From contig NC_089980.1 of assembly GCF_036417845.1 (NCBI RefSeq), forward strand, positions 59,084,501-59,148,500: a stretch of DNA of 64,000 nucleotides, in the 5' to 3' direction. Position numbers and translations under genes: made by a program. The notes below the pieces were generated by a model that saw only the letters and a list, made by a program, of their open reading frames with translations, was not told the origin of the DNA and ran no database searches. Numbering within the stretch: the stretch's first letter is position 1; every line of letters starts with the position of its first letter. Of this stretch, positions 36,401 to 48,613 are shown in pieces. Origin of the DNA: Apteryx mantelli (Eukaryota > Chordata > Aves > Apterygiformes > Apterygidae).

Positions 36401-39400
36401 GTGTAAATGTTAAGTACCCGACCTGCTCTGGGTTGTCGAGCAGTGTGAAGGCAGAGAAGGAAGGGGTCATGCATGCTTTCAGAAGGAGAGCTAAATTCTC
36501 TGCATGCTTTCAGAAGAGGTGATCTGCCTGACATTTGAGGGAGTTTGTGTTTAGCCATGGTTTATCAGTTCTGCTTGATAGAAAGGGCTGGTGTCTGTAT
36601 TTGTGTCACACAGCAAATCCATTTTGAATATTGGCTTCCAATGCCTTTCCCATTGTCTTTTTGTCTCTATGTTGATTAAAGAAAAGGTCTCTGAAGGCTT
36701 CTGATACCAGGCTAACAGAGGAGAATTGTTCAACCTTGATGATCCTCTATTCACACTGACTGCCCCTGGGACAAAGAACTGGCTCCAGCAGAAAGAAATC
36801 CATCTGCGCAGTGCCCAGGTGTGCCAGCAACTAAACAGTAACATCCGAGGGAAGAATTTTATTGCTGAATGAGAAAAAGGTCTGATGACCTCAGTGGAAG
36901 GGATCTAACACAAGACACTTTAGGGAGAGGAAGAAAAAAGGACTAGCAGCAGCAGAAAGCTAACAAATGTTAAAGTAAGTTTCATGTTAAGGAGAAGAAG
37001 AAACCATGCAGAGCAGAGAAGAGGGAAAGGAAAACCCCTGGGCTCACTAAAGGACTGATTTGAGCCAAAGACCACCCAGATCCATGAAGATGTGGGGCCT
37101 GTGAGCGTAACCTTGAGCTGTGCATGCCTGGTGCTCTCTAAACTATCCAGAGATTTGTCAGAAACTTGTGCCCAGAGTGTTTTTTTCTATGTTCTTGAAC
37201 CATCATTTGCCAGTGGAATGGGAAAACAGCGTGTCCTAAGAGTTAGCGGTGTGGTCCTGTATGTGCCTGGGCTAGTGGGAAGTCCTGGGGCCCCTGTGGT
37301 TGTACTGGGGTGGGGATAGAGATCTCCTCTCTCCAGGGATTGCTGAAGGCAGAGGAACTGCGTGCCGAGCAGGAGCGCAGGGGTCCAAAGGCAGCAGAGA
37401 GTTTAGCTCCTGCCCACTCTGAGGATGTGTCCAAGGCTGGGAGGCAAGCACAACCACCTGGTGAAGGCTTAGCAAGGGAAATGCAACACCACCAGGACAG
37501 TCTGCAGTACCCTGAAGCTTGGAAATGCTCTTCCAGTGAGGGTGAGAGCGTCAGACTTTCAAGTCTGCCTGCATGTTGTATAAAGTCAGTTTGTTGTTTC
37601 TGTCTCAAGCCCAGCTTGGACCTAAATCTTAACATGATTACCCTTTTAAACAGACGTTTCTGTTCAGACCAGATTGCAGGGATGTGTAATTTGGGAGCAG
37701 AAAAGCCTGAGTTCTGCATGCATGCAGCACCAAAAGTGTACTATTTACATGGCCTGTGTGTGTCACAGCTGACAGCAATGAAGTTTGACTGATGGAAATG
37801 GCTTCCTTCAGGCAGAACAGTTTTGTTGCTATGCTGTCTCTGAGCCTTCCGCCTACTTCTGTTACTGGAAATGACTTACATGAGTTGCTAAATCTGTCTC
37901 TATTGATTAGCACTTAGTAAGTGGCTGCATGGCTTAATATAATGATCATAACTCTCACTGCTATTGTTATTCTTGATGTACAGAGAACTGTTCTTTCTTT
38001 TTTTGGTTGCAGGATGTTCTTATTAGCTCAGCTTAGAACTGTGTATACCTCACAGGGCACAGTGTTCAAGGCTTTTTTTTTTTTTGAAGTGCTTTATGCT
38101 GTCAACAAATAGGAAAAAAAGTGCATATTACTAATTTCAAATTCAAATGAAGCTATGACTATCTACCAAAATATTAATGGGATATAAAATGTCACATGAC
38201 TCATCAGTTTTTATTCCACTAGGTTTTTTATTGGATACCATTATTACTGAAAATGCTTGGTTTTCCTGTAGGTGTATTTACTCCATGACAAATAGTTTTG
38301 GTTTAAACTGCTTTGTAACACTATGCTTTGACTGAAAAATCAAGGTGATCTTTTATCAGAGAAGTCCATTCATATTTGCCTTTAGATGCATTCATTGCAA
38401 ATATCATGTTATACAATTACCACTGCCTGACAAGCTGCTAGATTCTCTCTCTACTATTTTCCTGACTGTGGCATTACACTTTTTGTGTTACAGCGATGAT
38501 AGTTCTAAGTGACTTTTCCTTAGGTCATACATTCTAGCTCATTTTCTGAGGAAAACATGATCTCAGATGTCAACTATTGTTTAACATAAATTCATTCAGC
38601 CATTTACTTCAGCATTTTCTACTCCTTTTCATCTTAATAAGAGACAGTTGAAAACAAGTAAAATTATATGTGGTTACACAAATGGTCAAAAGTATTTCTC
38701 ATCATTATTGTTGGTTGTATGCATTCAGTCAGACACTCAGCTAAGAGAGCAACAGTGCATTTCAGTGAAAAGAGAGCACACAGACTATTGTAGTATTTAA
38801 CATGCCTGATCGTGTTATATTCTTGTCCTAACTCTTTGCAATATAGTCCTCTAATATCTGCACCGTCACGGACTGGTATTTCTATATGTTACTATTCTCT
38901 AGGGTTTCTTGGGGAAGAGGATAAAACAGACAGCTTAAGTTCCTGTTTTGGCTTCTTGGAGAGCTCGTCTACCTACTTTCCTCATGAACTCTGGTGTACC
39001 ATTTGCCTGTACCTCAAAACACCATAGAAGGACCCGCTGCAGTTTTTCCAGCCACAAGCTGAACAACTGCTGCCAATGAAAAGCAAGAAGTTTCCAGGAA
39101 GCCACCTAGTTTTCAAACCAACAGAGCTGTGGTGCGGTAGGGCCAAGGCCCTCATGGGGACACAGACACATTCATTTCCTCATCCAACAACTCTGCCACT
39201 GCTCTTCCTCATTTTGGGAACCGGGAAAAATCTGGTTCCATCAGTTTATGGTCAGAGTCTGGATCTAAAAGAGGCTGCAAAGATCTGCTGCAATACAGCA
39301 TGGAGCCATCCCCTCATGCTGCTGCTGCAAGGTGTCTGACAAAAGCACCATGAACTTTGGGAGCCATCTTCCATGCTCTGGCTCTCCCTACACATTTCTG

Positions 39401-42400
39401 GGAGGTCCTGCAATCACCTCAGCTGTCTCTAAATTGTTTCTGCCCAGCAAGGAATAAAAGCTGATCAGTCACCTTCATCTCTGCTTGGAGAAAGAGGCTG
39501 GTGCTGGCACTAGGGGACTGAGTGGAGTAGCCCGGGGATTACAGTAGCACTCCAGCCTTGCCCATCATTTGACAGGATTCCCATTTGAAACCTTCCTGGA
39601 AGCTACTGCTTCAAGGAGCTGCAACTGGTGTCCAAGCCTCAGTGGCTGCAGAGAGAAGTGACGTGAACACCATGAAGACAGATGGAGGGTGCTTGCCTCT
39701 AGAATAAGGTGCCTGCTGTCCATAAGTGGAGTCGTTTTTGCCAGATCAGTTCTTGAAAATGTATTTTCACAGAGCAGTCCTGGAGAGCAGAGGCTCTCCT
39801 CTGGGGAGTGCACTCTGCATACCAGCTGTTTTAACACATCCTACTTGTACTGAACACATTTAGGAAATGCTGCTCTAATCCTTTGGATGTCACAGAAACT
39901 GTCACCTCAGTAACACCAGTGCTGCCCTGGCCAGCGATAGGAATACCAGGCTCTTTAAGAAAGTTTAATGTCTGCTTCTGTTAACACAAAATCTTATCCA
40001 AGAAATGGATAAGAAAGATTACAAAAATTAGCAGCTAATACTAACATAGACAGTTGATGCTGATGTAGCTGCAACATAGAATTTTTAGTCATTCTCCAAA
40101 GGATGCTAATCTTTATCCTGGCAGGCTGATATACAAAACCACAATCACAGGATACACAAATGACTCATCCCAGAGGGCGTCGCTTCTTCAGTGTTGATGC
40201 AATATTCTACATAAAACATGTAAATGCAGAACATCACTTAAGAGTCAGCAGAGGCTGAGAACGGTATCCTTGGCAGTCCACTGCATGGCTCTGGCTACAA
40301 CCTTCCTCCCCAACCCTGTGTACACTGTAACAGGTCTTATATTCTGTTCATAGGACTGCAGAGAAACACAGTGCAATGGAGTCACAGATGGAGGCTGTCA
40401 TCTCAATTAAATGGCCAAAATCAAAGCATGCATGTTCAGGGACGGATGAATTTTAAAAGGGGATGCTTGGCAAGTTCCCTTCCTTATTTTGACTCTGACC
40501 TAAAATCAAAGCAAATTGCACCCGCTGCCTTTGATCTTAATATTCAAGCACTTTCCAATGAAAGAGAGAGCTTTGTATGCTTTCTCTCTGTTTTTGGCTG
40601 CTGCTTTTGATTTCTAAAATGGGAGGAAGGATGGTCTTGTGATTGTAGTTGCAGGCTAGGAGTCAGCAGATCAATGCTCAGCTTTTCAAAATCTTCCTCT
40701 GTAACTTTGGTCTCTGTTCACCCTGGGAAAGAGTGGGTGACAGTGATTCCTTAGCTCACAGGCCTGTAAGAACTTTCAAGATGCAAGAAATGCTTTCAAG
40801 GTCTCTGTCCACAACGCCAACTCTTTAATGTGGCAAGGCCCTTGATTTCACAAGCAAACTTTTCACAAATAAACCACTTTGGTCTAAAAAGGAAGGCATA
40901 TAGAACAGAAATGAAAGGCAGAAATGTGTACATTAGTGATTTAAAGGAAAGAGGAAGGCTTTAGGTCTTTGACTGTGGAACAGATTTTCCAGGATAGTTT
41001 GTCTGTGAAAATATTATCTGTGTGATTCTACCATCAAAATTGGTGTCACAGGTTCTGAATACAGGGCAAGTTCTGATTAATGCTGGGGAAATGTAGTTTA
41101 TATACTAGACCTACCTAGAAGCCCTTTGGAGACAAAACGGTGCAATGTCATTGCCTGGGATTAAGCTGATGAGTCAACACAAACCCTTCCATGTGTTTGG
41201 AGACACTTGTCCCATGGAAACATGCTACTGTGTCCTCTTCCCTGGACGATATCTGTCCTTGATGCCTATGAGAAGGCCAAATTGAGGTTAGTGAGCTATC
41301 TTCACTGTTTGCCCTTGCTACAGTTTCCTGGAAGCCGTCACCCTCCAAGGTTTGGGTGATAGACTTGTAATTAAACACACCCCGGCATGCAGGAGTCTCT
41401 CCTGCGAGTCCCTGCCTGGTCTCCTGTTATAGGCACAGCGAGCCTGTACTGTTATCAAACGGCAGCTTCAAGTGAAAAGGGAGTCTGGTGCATAAACCTT
41501 AAGTATAGCCTATACAAAATGAATCAGTGCAGACTGTCCTACACAGAGCAAACTCTTCAAATCAGGGACCTAAAATTAATTCTTTTTCTTTTTCCTGGCT
41601 TTCTGTAACATTTTGCTATTGTTGGCCAAACTGTTCTTCTCTGATCTTTGAATTGTTTTTTCAATAGATCTGCAAAAGCTCAGGAGCAGCTCTGAGGTAA
41701 AAAATGCTAGGTTTAAAGTGTGGTAATTGGATCAGAATTTGGGTAGCTACGTCTAGTTTCATTTCCAGCAGAAACTTTGGCTAAATGAATGCACTGTATA
41801 TATCTAAATAACTGTTGTTGCTCACCTTGCAGGTGAGCTCAGGTAGGCATTCAGTGGCATGCCAGCAGACACAGGGCTCACCCATGAGATGTCATTTTCC
41901 GATTAGGGCCATGTAAATACAAAAATATCAGTTCCCAAATACATTACAGGCTGAGCTTTCGTGTAGCAATGTTACACAGAAACATCAAGTAGTTTTACTC
42001 ATGTGATCTTGTCAATCCAATAACATTTACACTGTGCCAGTGCCTAAAGGCTAGCCTGTGCAGAGGCCCACTGTACCAGGTGTGGTACCTGAAAGCAGGT
42101 TACAGTCTAACGTTTGGAGATGGGGAGGGGAATCTTGTCGCATTCCTGCTTTTTTGGAGTTATGTGCTCCATCTCACAATGCTCACTGCTTTGTGGGGAA
42201 ACTCACCCCAAGAGCTTGCAGGGAGACAAATGAACCCAGTAAGGCAAAGCAGAAAGGGCTGCTGCTCATAAGAGCACTGCTGGTCAGAAAGGAGACAGCC
42301 TCAAGAGTGAATTCTGGCCACCTCAAGCTGTTGGAAACTTCTGAGCGGGCAGGCTGTGGCAGGAAATAAAAAAGCACGTTGAATAAATCACTTGATGCTC

Positions 42401-42849
42401 TGATTAAGAGGCATGGGACTGTGTATCATGTGATAGTTAAAGCTGTAAGCTCCAGCCTCGAAGATATTATTTGGTACATGAGCAGTCTGAATGGGCAGAT
42501 GGTATTCATGAACAGAATTACTATTTCTAGCAAAATAGGTCAAACCAAGTCACTTACAAGTGGAATTAAAACGTAAAGATAGCTATCTTTGCAGGTGAAT
42601 GATTTTTTAAAGCTAATGAATCAAGCTCATCATAATTGAATCATTTTTAACAACAAAATCATTCTACGTAACAGAGAAAAGCTTTGCCTTTGTTTCCTTT
42701 CTGTCAGTTAACTACGCTCATGCATTGCCAGAATGAAATTTGCCTCCAAATAAGAAAGGACCAGCTGGCTGGCACTGACTAAAAGTGTTTATTTTCATAA
42801 AGTGCCCAGTAAGGCCACAGGCTGAGTGACACAATGTGGTGAATAGAAG
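36401..42849. other. Intergenic, no recognised gene
   Basis: Mixed composition, with GC-richer stretches near 37250-37550 and 39050-39850. Overlapping frames of about 150-160 codons on both strands near 37243-37792 lack known similarity, and the plus one begins at GTG. Small structures are a 16-bp direct repeat at 36470-36516 and a 14-bp perfect palindrome at 37714-37727. Nothing else can be supported. Confidence 0.6.
36470..36516. repeat. Direct repeat of 16 bp, 31-bp period
   Basis: TGCATGCTTTCAGAAG occurs at 36470-36485 and again at 36501-36516. The 15-base spacer is itself loosely palindromic (GAGA...TCTC). Confidence 0.85.
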
Positions 42850-44830
42850 CAAATACTACAGATGAAGCATGGCTCGGGAACAGCAAGGGCAGTGCCTGCC
42901 TCGCCGAGCTGTGACCTAGCCTTGCTTTCCCATGGCATTTATGTAAGCAGGCACCTTGATGGAGGACCAATTATTCTGAGCCGTGGATTAAAGCAGATTG
43001 CAGAGGCAGGTCAGGGAAGAGACTCACTGCCCCAGAAAGGTAGGGAATCATTAAAATCGGCCATATGGCAGAGGCCCGGGGCTCGCGGTACCCCTCCTTA
43101 CGGCAGCAAGGGGGCAACTCTGCTATGGCCAGTCCTTGGTGAGCCTGGAACGGGGGTAAGAGGAGCCCCTTGAGCAAACATGGGTGCCAGCAGCCCCTCA
43201 GAAAACCTGACCACCCTGCACTGAGCTAAGGGGAGCGACAGATCCCAGGGCAGCCAGACAGCTGCTCGCAGGGGAAGGGCAACGAGCCAGTGCAGACGCC
43301 CTGAAAAGGATTAGAGGGTACTTTGAAAGGCTCCCAGGGAAGGATGGATCCTTCCTTTCGCCTTTTCTGTGTATACATCAAACCTTTGGGACCATTTCTT
43401 ACAGTCCCATCTCCAGCATTTTTGTTTGCCATAAGACTCCCAACCCCCAGCACATCAGCAGAGTATTTTACAATCAGGAAAATAATATCTTGGCTGATTT
43501 TACTCCACACCAAACACCTGGGGATTTCAAGCGCTCCTCTTCACCTTCCTCAGAGCCTGTGCGAACGGGAGCCCTGCTCTGCTCCCCGCTGCATTACTCA
43601 GTGCCAGCTCAGTCCAGGCCATCGCTTTAGCGCTGCTGGCGGCAAGCCTGGGAGGTCTCGCCTGCGCCCAGGTGTCGCCCCGAAAGCCTGACACCAGACA
43701 GCGAGGGGCAGTCGACGCCAGCCCTGAGCTCTGGGGCTGAACTGGCCCCTGCAGCTCACGGGTGCTGGGGGAGGCACTGCTGGCCCTGGGCCGCCCAGCG
43801 CTGCTCCAACAGGCCCGGCCAGCCGGGGCTGCTGGAGGAGGCAGGCGGCTCCCACGCCTTGGGCAGGGGAGGAGGCAGCAGGCATCAGCCTCACAAACCC
43901 CAGCAGAAAGGGGCCGCCAGCTTGGGACAGCTTTGCTCTCTCCTGTGAGAGGCAGGGTGGCTTTTCCCTGCTCCTCCCATGCCACTGCTGTGTCACCAGT
44001 CCCAGCAGTGGGCGGAAATGACACCTGAGACCCTACAGGTTTGGGCAAGGCAGCAAAGGGAGCTTTGCTCCACTCGCTGTCTGAGGTAGGGTGTGGAAAA
44101 GCCAGGGAGCTGCAGAAGAGCAGAGATGGGGGTAAAAGAAAGAGGAGGAGACTTAAGGGAGTTGCCACAAAGTTAATTAGTGTTTGAAGAAGATGCTGGA
44201 AGCTCCATCATCAGGCAGCTCTTGCATACAAGTCTGTGAGCTGTGATTTCAGCTGGGCCCTCTGAGACAGTGTCTGCAGCAGAGGCCCAAATGACCTTGA
44301 CATCCATGCGGGAGGGAGGGCACTGGCATATCCATGGGGATGGGCTGTTTAAGTAACACCAAGGGGCCTCGGGTTGGACTGGGATCTTTGCATGATGGGC
44401 ACTGCACAAACTCATTGTAAGAAAGTCTTTGCTCCAAGGGGCTTGCACTGCAAATAGATCTGCTGCTAAAAGGTAGAAGGAGAGAGGAGACAACAGAATA
44501 TCGCATTTTTGTCTGGGGGAGGAGAGGAAGTACAGAGGAAACCAAAGGCAAAAGATGATAAACCACAGAAAAAGGACAAATGGAAGAAGGGACTGTGAAG
44601 CCGATTGAAAGTGGAGGGACAGGGAGGAATGGGTGGCAAGGAGTGTGGCTTAAAAGCCAGTCTGCAGAGGAGAAAAGTAGGGACACAGCACAGTCCAGCA
44701 CAACGTCAGCCAGTTTTGCCCCCTGCTCTTGCTTAAATGAACTTCCTGCGTCAGCCCGTTCTGCCTGTGCTGCCGGAGGGACAGAGGCTCTTTGTGCAGA
44801 GCAGATATTGATCAGCATGACCCTGAAGAG
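42850..44830. other. GC-rich intergenic patch with orphan CpG cluster
   Basis: This roughly 2 kb segment is clearly richer in GC than its flanks. At 43561-43860 I count 20 CpG dinucleotides in 300 bases, an observed/expected ratio near 0.6 at the GC level I estimate, so it is a borderline CpG island far from any known exon here. On the minus strand a roughly 40-base pyrimidine-rich tract ends in CTGCAG at 44110, a convincing 3' splice-site pattern. It is followed by an open frame of about 195 codons (down to 43527) rich in Pro, Ser and Ala with no recognisable domain. It could be an unannotated promoter plus exon of a non-coding transcript, a GC-rich repeat, or chance. Confidence 0.5.
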
Positions 44831-46448
44831 AAAGATTGTGTTAGATCGGTATCACACCAATTCCTGTGCCAGAAGGTACAGAGCGAACAGCTACATATTC
44901 TGACCAATTGCTTGCAACCGCTTCCTTGCCACCTCTCTGTAGTTCTGGTCCCAAAGTGGAGGTATATCATTCTGAGGTGATACTTTTATGAGCCTCAGAT
45001 TCTTCAGCAACTAATGAAAATGTGACTTTTGTTTCTTCTACTCATGCCCATTTCCTCCCCCCATATATGAATTTAACGTGTGTATAACACTTGTGAGAAA
45101 CACCAAACTGAGGCTTTTGGAAAATAAAGCTGTGTATTTAACCACAAGACACATATAAGCAGAGTCTTTACTGTGCCTCATTCAGCTACAGGGACCACCA
45201 GAGACTGGGGGTGGAGGTGACACAGAGGTTTGGCTCTCACGGATACGTATTTCTTGTTCTCTGTGCTGAGTCTTTCAGCAAATGTGGCAATTCCTGGCAG
45301 CTCTTGTGGCAACTTTGGAGCGTGGATTTGCCAATGGTTGCTCTTTTTAAAGTTTCAGCTGAAAGACATTTATTCATTTATTCTTTGTCTCTTATGTCTC
45401 CCTATTTTTTTTTTTAATAGGTTGGAGAACAAGGTGTGGAGAGCTAGAATTGCCAAAAGGGAATTGATGACATTCCTTTCTGGCTTCTGGGAACCCAAAA
45501 GACAGCCAACTTGTTTGTAGGCAAATATGCAAAGGGCTGAATCTAAGCACCTTCATTTGAAGTTATAAACAGGATTTAAATGCAGTATAGGACTTGTGAG
45601 TTCTCTTTTGACTTCTGCTATCCATAATTCATTACTTGTTGCATGTGACTAGTCAGTTAAGTGTATGCATTATTTCTGCTATGTGCTTGTATGTTAGTGA
45701 GTTCATCTAAAATTGGCCTATGAGAAACAGCTCCATGAAATGTGAGTAAAAAGGTCTCCCTTTTGCAAGTGTTGGTAGAAAATAAAAGGAAAACAGAAGT
45801 CAGTTTGAGCAAAGACTCATCTTGAATGAACAAAATATTTGGAAATAGTTTCTTTCCTTTCCATTCAAGTCCTGTCAAGCTATGCCAATTCACCCAGAGA
45901 GAAACAAGGCACAACACATGCAAAGGTTACGTCTGATACAGATAAACTTCTCTTTTATCACATTATGTGGTCAGTTTCTGAGTGGTAATTTGAACTGTGG
46001 ATCAAGTAAATGTAACAAAGACACAAAGCCTTAGTCAGACTTCAGTAGACGCAGGCCCCAAGATTCAGTTTCCAAACTTTCCAGTTTGTGGTGAGCATCA
46101 GATATCATAAGCCTTACATCTATTCTTTTAAAAGGATTCAGTTGTCTAAAGGGAACATAAGAATGCCAGTCACCAATTAGGTATGTAGGTAATTAGGTCA
46201 GTTTGTTCATTTTTGTCTCTATCCTCCATTTACCAGGTTTTATTTGTAAGTTATGGTTTGTCGTTTCTGTGAGCATGTTTGACAACTGCCAGCAGAGAAG
46301 CAGTGTGATGGTTCAGCCCTGCCCTCGCAGAATGATAAAGAATAGTTTGAGCTTAGCAGACCATATGCACAGTAGAAAAGTGCATTGTCATTTAGACTGG
46401 GGTGTCATCACCAGATCTTAATGCTGAAGTGGTTCACAGAGGCCTCAG

Positions 46449-46593
46449 TATAAATAGGCATCAGGAGTGTCAATCAGCAGCATGGCCAGCATGCAAATGA
46501 AAGATAAATAAATGACAAACTGTTAGAGCTTCAGCTTGCAGAGTGTCAAGTAACTCTTGGAAAGTAATTAGCACTTTCCACTTCAATTAATTT
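46449..46593. promoter_or_regulatory. Candidate enhancer: cluster of homeodomain/POU/PBX-type motifs
   Basis: Within 145 bases lie TATAAATAG (46449-46457), TGTCAATCA (46468-46476, the reverse complement of the PBX/PREP site TGATTGACA), the octamer ATGCAAAT (46491-46498), TAATTA (46565-46570) and CAATTAATTT (46584-46593). Such a density is typical of conserved developmental enhancers, but AT-rich DNA also yields these motifs by chance. Conservation cannot be assessed here. Confidence 0.3.
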
Positions 46594-48598
46594 CCATGGA
46601 AGCTGAGAGATTTCAGCATGGCCACAGTTGCTCCATCACTTTGTGATGCTGAACCTTAGAGAACGAGAGGAGAGAGGAGTTGCAGAGCCTGGGACTGTGG
46701 GAGCTTTGCCTGTGTGCGGCAGCTACCCACTCTGCAAACACGGCTCCTGGCCGTGGCTCACACAGCCCGTTCTTCTGCAGCGGATAAATGAAGCGCCCAG
46801 GCAGCTCCAGCCTCTAGAGCACTACTGATTAAATCCAAGGCCTTCTCTGTTTTATTTAAGGATTAAATTCTCATATTCTAAGACTAGATGTTCTGACAAA
46901 AACCTTCCTTTCCCACATCTCCAGTCCTGGCAATGTGTTAGCCTATAGTCCACACACAGTATAGAGATTAATATTGTGGCAAAGGTCACAAGTTTACTGG
47001 CAGTTGATACACATACAAAAGGAACAATTTCTCCTGGTTATCTCTCCTTTAATATATGTAGGATTATATGCTAGCTATTGAGCAGTGGTATATTTATGAG
47101 AGTTGGTATATTTTAACAAATAATTTATATACATACTTTCACAGCAGCTGGGTACATGACAGACTACATATAACCGGAGTAACAGATCAAACAGATCACA
47201 AGAGACAGCAAAAATAATTCTCCACCCTGTGCTGTCTCACCATAGCAGGTCTCACATCATGCCCTTTGGTCACTGTTATATTCTTCACATGCAAATAATG
47301 TATTAAGAGGTTGATAGTTTTATGTTGGCTGTCTTCAAAATGTTTACGTCTGTGTCTCTCCCACAGGCTGTAGCTCTCACGAGTGCTCTTGTGCCGGGAG
47401 ATCCTTGGAGGTGTGCAAAGCCCCCAGGGGATCCTGCAGCTGGGATGGTCATTCACCTGCATGGAAGCCACTGCAGGAGATGGACTCATATATGGACCAA
47501 GCAGGCTGTCAAGTAGGCCTCTGATCAGGACATTGCCCTTCCCTGCACTATTACATATTGTAACACTGACTGTGCCACACTGCAGGCTGAGATGAGTGTG
47601 ATTTCTCTCTATGTCCACTAAATGGAATGGCATAAACAGGAGAAAGTAGTCACCAAGTATGAGGAGTGCTGCACAAGGGAGACAGATTGAACAGCACCCA
47701 GTGGAGATGCCTCATTAAACTGATACAAGCCTAACAAACAGAAGAGCTGCTAATTATCAAAAGGAGTTAAGCAATGAAAAGTGGCAGAAAGCCAAGCAGC
47801 AAGGTTGAGTCTTCTCAGTGCAAAGGGAAGCTGCCCAGAAAATTCACACAGTTTCTAATACAAAAGGGAGGAAGAAACAGATAATTTTTAAGATGATGAT
47901 TTTCATTTTATTAATAATCTGTTCACCTATTTTTTTTACTGAAGTTATTTATTTAAATCCAGTGGATGGAGGATGGTCACAGCAGTCACGCTGTATTAAC
48001 GATACACTTTGGAGCCAAGTGATCCTCTTTTGGAATTAAAAAAGGAGTTCTAAAAGTATTCAGAAAATGACACAGTGGGAACTCCTTCTCACAACCCTGC
48101 CATAATCCATGATTATTGTCTGATGAGAATGTGCAAATAGTTTTGGGGAAGGGAAAAGATGCCACATAAGACAAACATTATATATGCACTTTCATTTCTA
48201 GCTTCTGGAAAGCCAGAGCCCTGGGATGGAGCTGGTCACCTTGGTTACAGACAGGTGTGCAAGCTCCCATCGGTGCATATTATCAGCTGCTGTTACTGAA
48301 TGAGGCCAGCAGACAAGTGGTGAAAGCTGGAAGACAGGGACAGTGCTTCCCCAGCCGACACAAGAGGAAGCCCACAGTAGCTCAGAGGTCTCTAAAAAAC
48401 ATGGCCTACTAAACTGGCATTGGACTATGCATAAATGCCGCGGCTGTCTCCAGACTGTGACAGGGCTAGCACAAACACTGCACACTTGGTGCTGCTCTCT
48501 CTCAGAGAGGAGACTGAAACGGAGATGTCCAAACAACACAGGGCCACATGCCAGTGCAAACTAGCTCTTTTCTTCCACTGCAGTCAGTTTGATGCAGC

Positions 48599-48613
48599 GT
48601 TTGCATAACAAAA
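48599..48613. promoter_or_regulatory. OCT-SOX-like composite motif
   Basis: GTTTGCATAACAAAA matches 12 of 15 positions of the OCT4-SOX2 composite ATTTGCATAACAATG, with the POU core TTTGCATA intact and a SOX-like AACAAA directly attached. Confidence 0.35.

Noticed and set aside
37243..37792. Overlapping frames of about 160 codons on both strands
   Set aside because: The plus-strand frame starts at GTG, both occupy a GC-richer patch, and neither shows a domain.
43527..44168. 213-residue minus-strand frame with an apparent signal peptide (hydrophobic Leu-rich start)
   Set aside because: The first codon is GTG, not ATG. The Leu/Pro/Phe-rich 'signal peptide' is simply the translation of a pyrimidine tract ending in a splice-acceptor-like CTGCAG. 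No domain is recognisable, so it is not called as a protein.
47196..47633. 145-codon minus-strand frame and a plus-strand acceptor-like site at about 47366
   Set aside because: The ATG has a poor Kozak context, the peptide resembles nothing, and the acceptor lacks a matching donor or exon evidence.
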